Source: CALMRE01 sp964412895
GTDB lineage: Bacteria > UBP6 > UBA1177 > JAKLFG01
Direction: 5' to 3'
DNA: 64,000 bases
Assembly (NCBI GenBank): GCA_964412895.1
Contig: CAYPQK010000001.1
Coordinates: 1 to 64,000 of the forward strand
The translations under genes and the position numbers were made by a program. Of the stretch, positions 63,192-64,000 are shown one piece after another. The notes under the pieces are model-generated. The model saw only the letters and a program-made list of their open reading frames with translations, was not told the origin of the DNA and did no database searches. How positions within the stretch are numbered: the first letter of the stretch is position 1; every line of letters begins with the position of its first letter.

Positions 63192-64000
63192 ATGCTACGA
63201 ACGGCCGGTACCGGGAAAGATCATCGGTTCATCATCGCACTGGTGATAATAGTAACGGCCGGGGCTCTGGTCACCGCATGGATGGTGAAGCGTGCCGACC
63301 GTGAACTGCGGATCGAAATGCTTCACGAGGCACTTCTGGTAGCACCGGCGATCGATCTCGACAGTGTCAAGACGCTTTCCGGCACCGAGGCGGACCTCGT
63401 TTCGCCCGAGTACCTCCGCCTGAAAAAACAATTCAGCGCCGTTCGGTCGGCCGACGAGCATATCCGGTTCATCTATCTACTGGGGCGGACAAATGACGGC
63501 GCCGTATTTTTCTTTGTCGATAATGAGCCGGCCGACTCCGAGGATTATTCGCCTCCCGGTCAGGTCTATGGTGAGGTTTCGGAGAACATCCGTCGCGTGT
63601 TCGACACCAAGACGGCGATAATCGAAGGGCCGGTCATCGATCGATGGGGAAAGTGGATATCGGCTTTGGTGCCCCTTCCCGATCCGGCCACCGGTGCGAT
63701 CGGTGCCGTAATGGGAATGGATGTCGACGCCCGCAACTGGAAATGGAAGGTCGCCGCGCGGGCGGCATTGCCCGTAACGCTGGTGCTGGTACTGGTGCTT
63801 CTCATGATACTGGGGCTTGCCAGAGTCCGGGGCGCGGCAAAACTGCGGGAAAGCGAAAAGAGATATCGTCTCATCGCCGAGAACACCGCCGATTCGATCG
63901 CGGTCTTGGATCTTTCCCTGAAAAATATTTATGTCTCACCTTCTACAACAAAAATGAAAGGAATCCCTGTTGAGGAAATATTGGTTCAAACGGTAGAACA
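63192..64000 (+). CDS. PAS-containing sensor, N-terminal part only (window edge)
   Basis: An open frame from ATG 63192, three bases after the preceding stop, to the window edge (269 codons) without a stop. Residues about 12-30 and 199-219 are membrane helices, with a ~165-residue periplasmic sensor domain between them (an sCache/PDC-like outline, containing FIYLLGRTNDGAVFFFVD and GEVSENIRR). After TM2 there is the start of a PAS domain, RYRLIAENTADSIAVLDLS and SPSTTKMKGIPVEEIL. This matches PAS 3 of the preceding kinase, in which RYRLIAENTADS and SPSTTKMKG also occur. So a second multi-PAS kinase probably continues beyond the window. Confidence 0.8.
   Translation, partial: MLRTAGTGKDHRFIIALVIIVTAGALVTAWMVKRADRELRIEMLHEALLVAPAIDLDSVKTLSGTEADLVSPEYLRLKKQFSAVRSADEHIRFIYLLGRTNDGAVFFFVDNEPADSEDYSPPGQVYGEVSENIRRVFDTKTAIIEGPVIDRWGKWISALVPLPDPATGAIGAVMGMDVDARNWKWKVAARAALPVTLVLVLVLLMILGLARVRGAAKLRESEKRYRLIAENTADSIAVLDLSLKNIYVSPSTTKMKGIPVEEILVQTVE

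Overview
The window is a piece of a bacterial chromosome. It is GC-rich, with Gram-negative-style diderm features: at least ten predicted lipoproteins, lipid/glycan glycosyltransferases, a DUF799/DUF4810 lipoprotein pair and a methyl-accepting chemotaxis protein. The many aspartate-rich lipoproteins, the Myxococcus-type cysteine-rich repeats, the FG-GAP propellers and the proliferation of PAS histidine kinases suggest a deltaproteobacterial or Myxococcota-like lineage. There is no rRNA to place it, so this is a guess. I found no rRNA, tRNA, CRISPR array, insertion sequence or phage gene.

Layout. 1-9.5 kb: a truncated membrane protein, aroB-aroD (shikimate pathway), a lipoprotein, uvrA, an Mpv17-like membrane protein, and a minus-strand block (phosphodiesterase, DUF4810, DUF799/GNA1162, then a Kelch lipoprotein with its own promoter). 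9.5-21 kb: a three-receiver HD-GYP protein, a von Willebrand A lipoprotein, an HU-family protein with a clear terminator, a minus-strand operon (chemoreceptor, S9 peptidase, U32 peptidase) and another Asp-rich lipoprotein. 21-24.5 kb: a glycosyltransferase / flippase-like / glycosyltransferase operon with overlapping frames. 24.7-28.7 kb: rplM-rpsI, then metK-bioD-bioF. 28.8-35.3 kb: three Asp-rich and Cys-rich exported proteins around a groES-groEL operon with a CIRCE operator. 35.5-41.1 kb: a divergent YchF-like NTPase, a cation efflux protein, a hybrid histidine kinase and an MFS transporter.

41.2-52.4 kb is the most interesting part. It looks like a peptide-modification (RiPP) locus: a PqqD-like chaperone, a 2685-residue surface lipoprotein, a 42-residue cysteine-containing peptide, an S24/S26-type peptidase, a radical SAM/SPASM-like enzyme, an HPr-kinase-like protein, and a second 49-residue peptide sharing a leader pattern (Y-x-K-P ... 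E-E ... E-K-x-x-L-F-A-C). The two small peptide genes were found by reading the intergenic DNA; their common pattern is the main argument that they are real precursors.

52.4-64 kb is a sensory region. It holds a receiver/HisKA_3 kinase, two near-duplicate LuxR-type response regulators flanking an FG-GAP propeller lipoprotein, a GAF protein, a P1B-type ATPase homologue without its actuator domain and phosphorylated Asp (a likely pseudo-ATPase), an eight-PAS histidine kinase, and the start of a second PAS-containing sensor that runs off the window. The pseudo-ATPase and the kinase overlap by 4 bases, which suggests a joint signalling role.

Many genes have recognisable sigma70-like promoters, mostly with a 16-bp spacer. 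Starts were chosen by Shine-Dalgarno position and family alignment, so several are shorter than the longest open frame.
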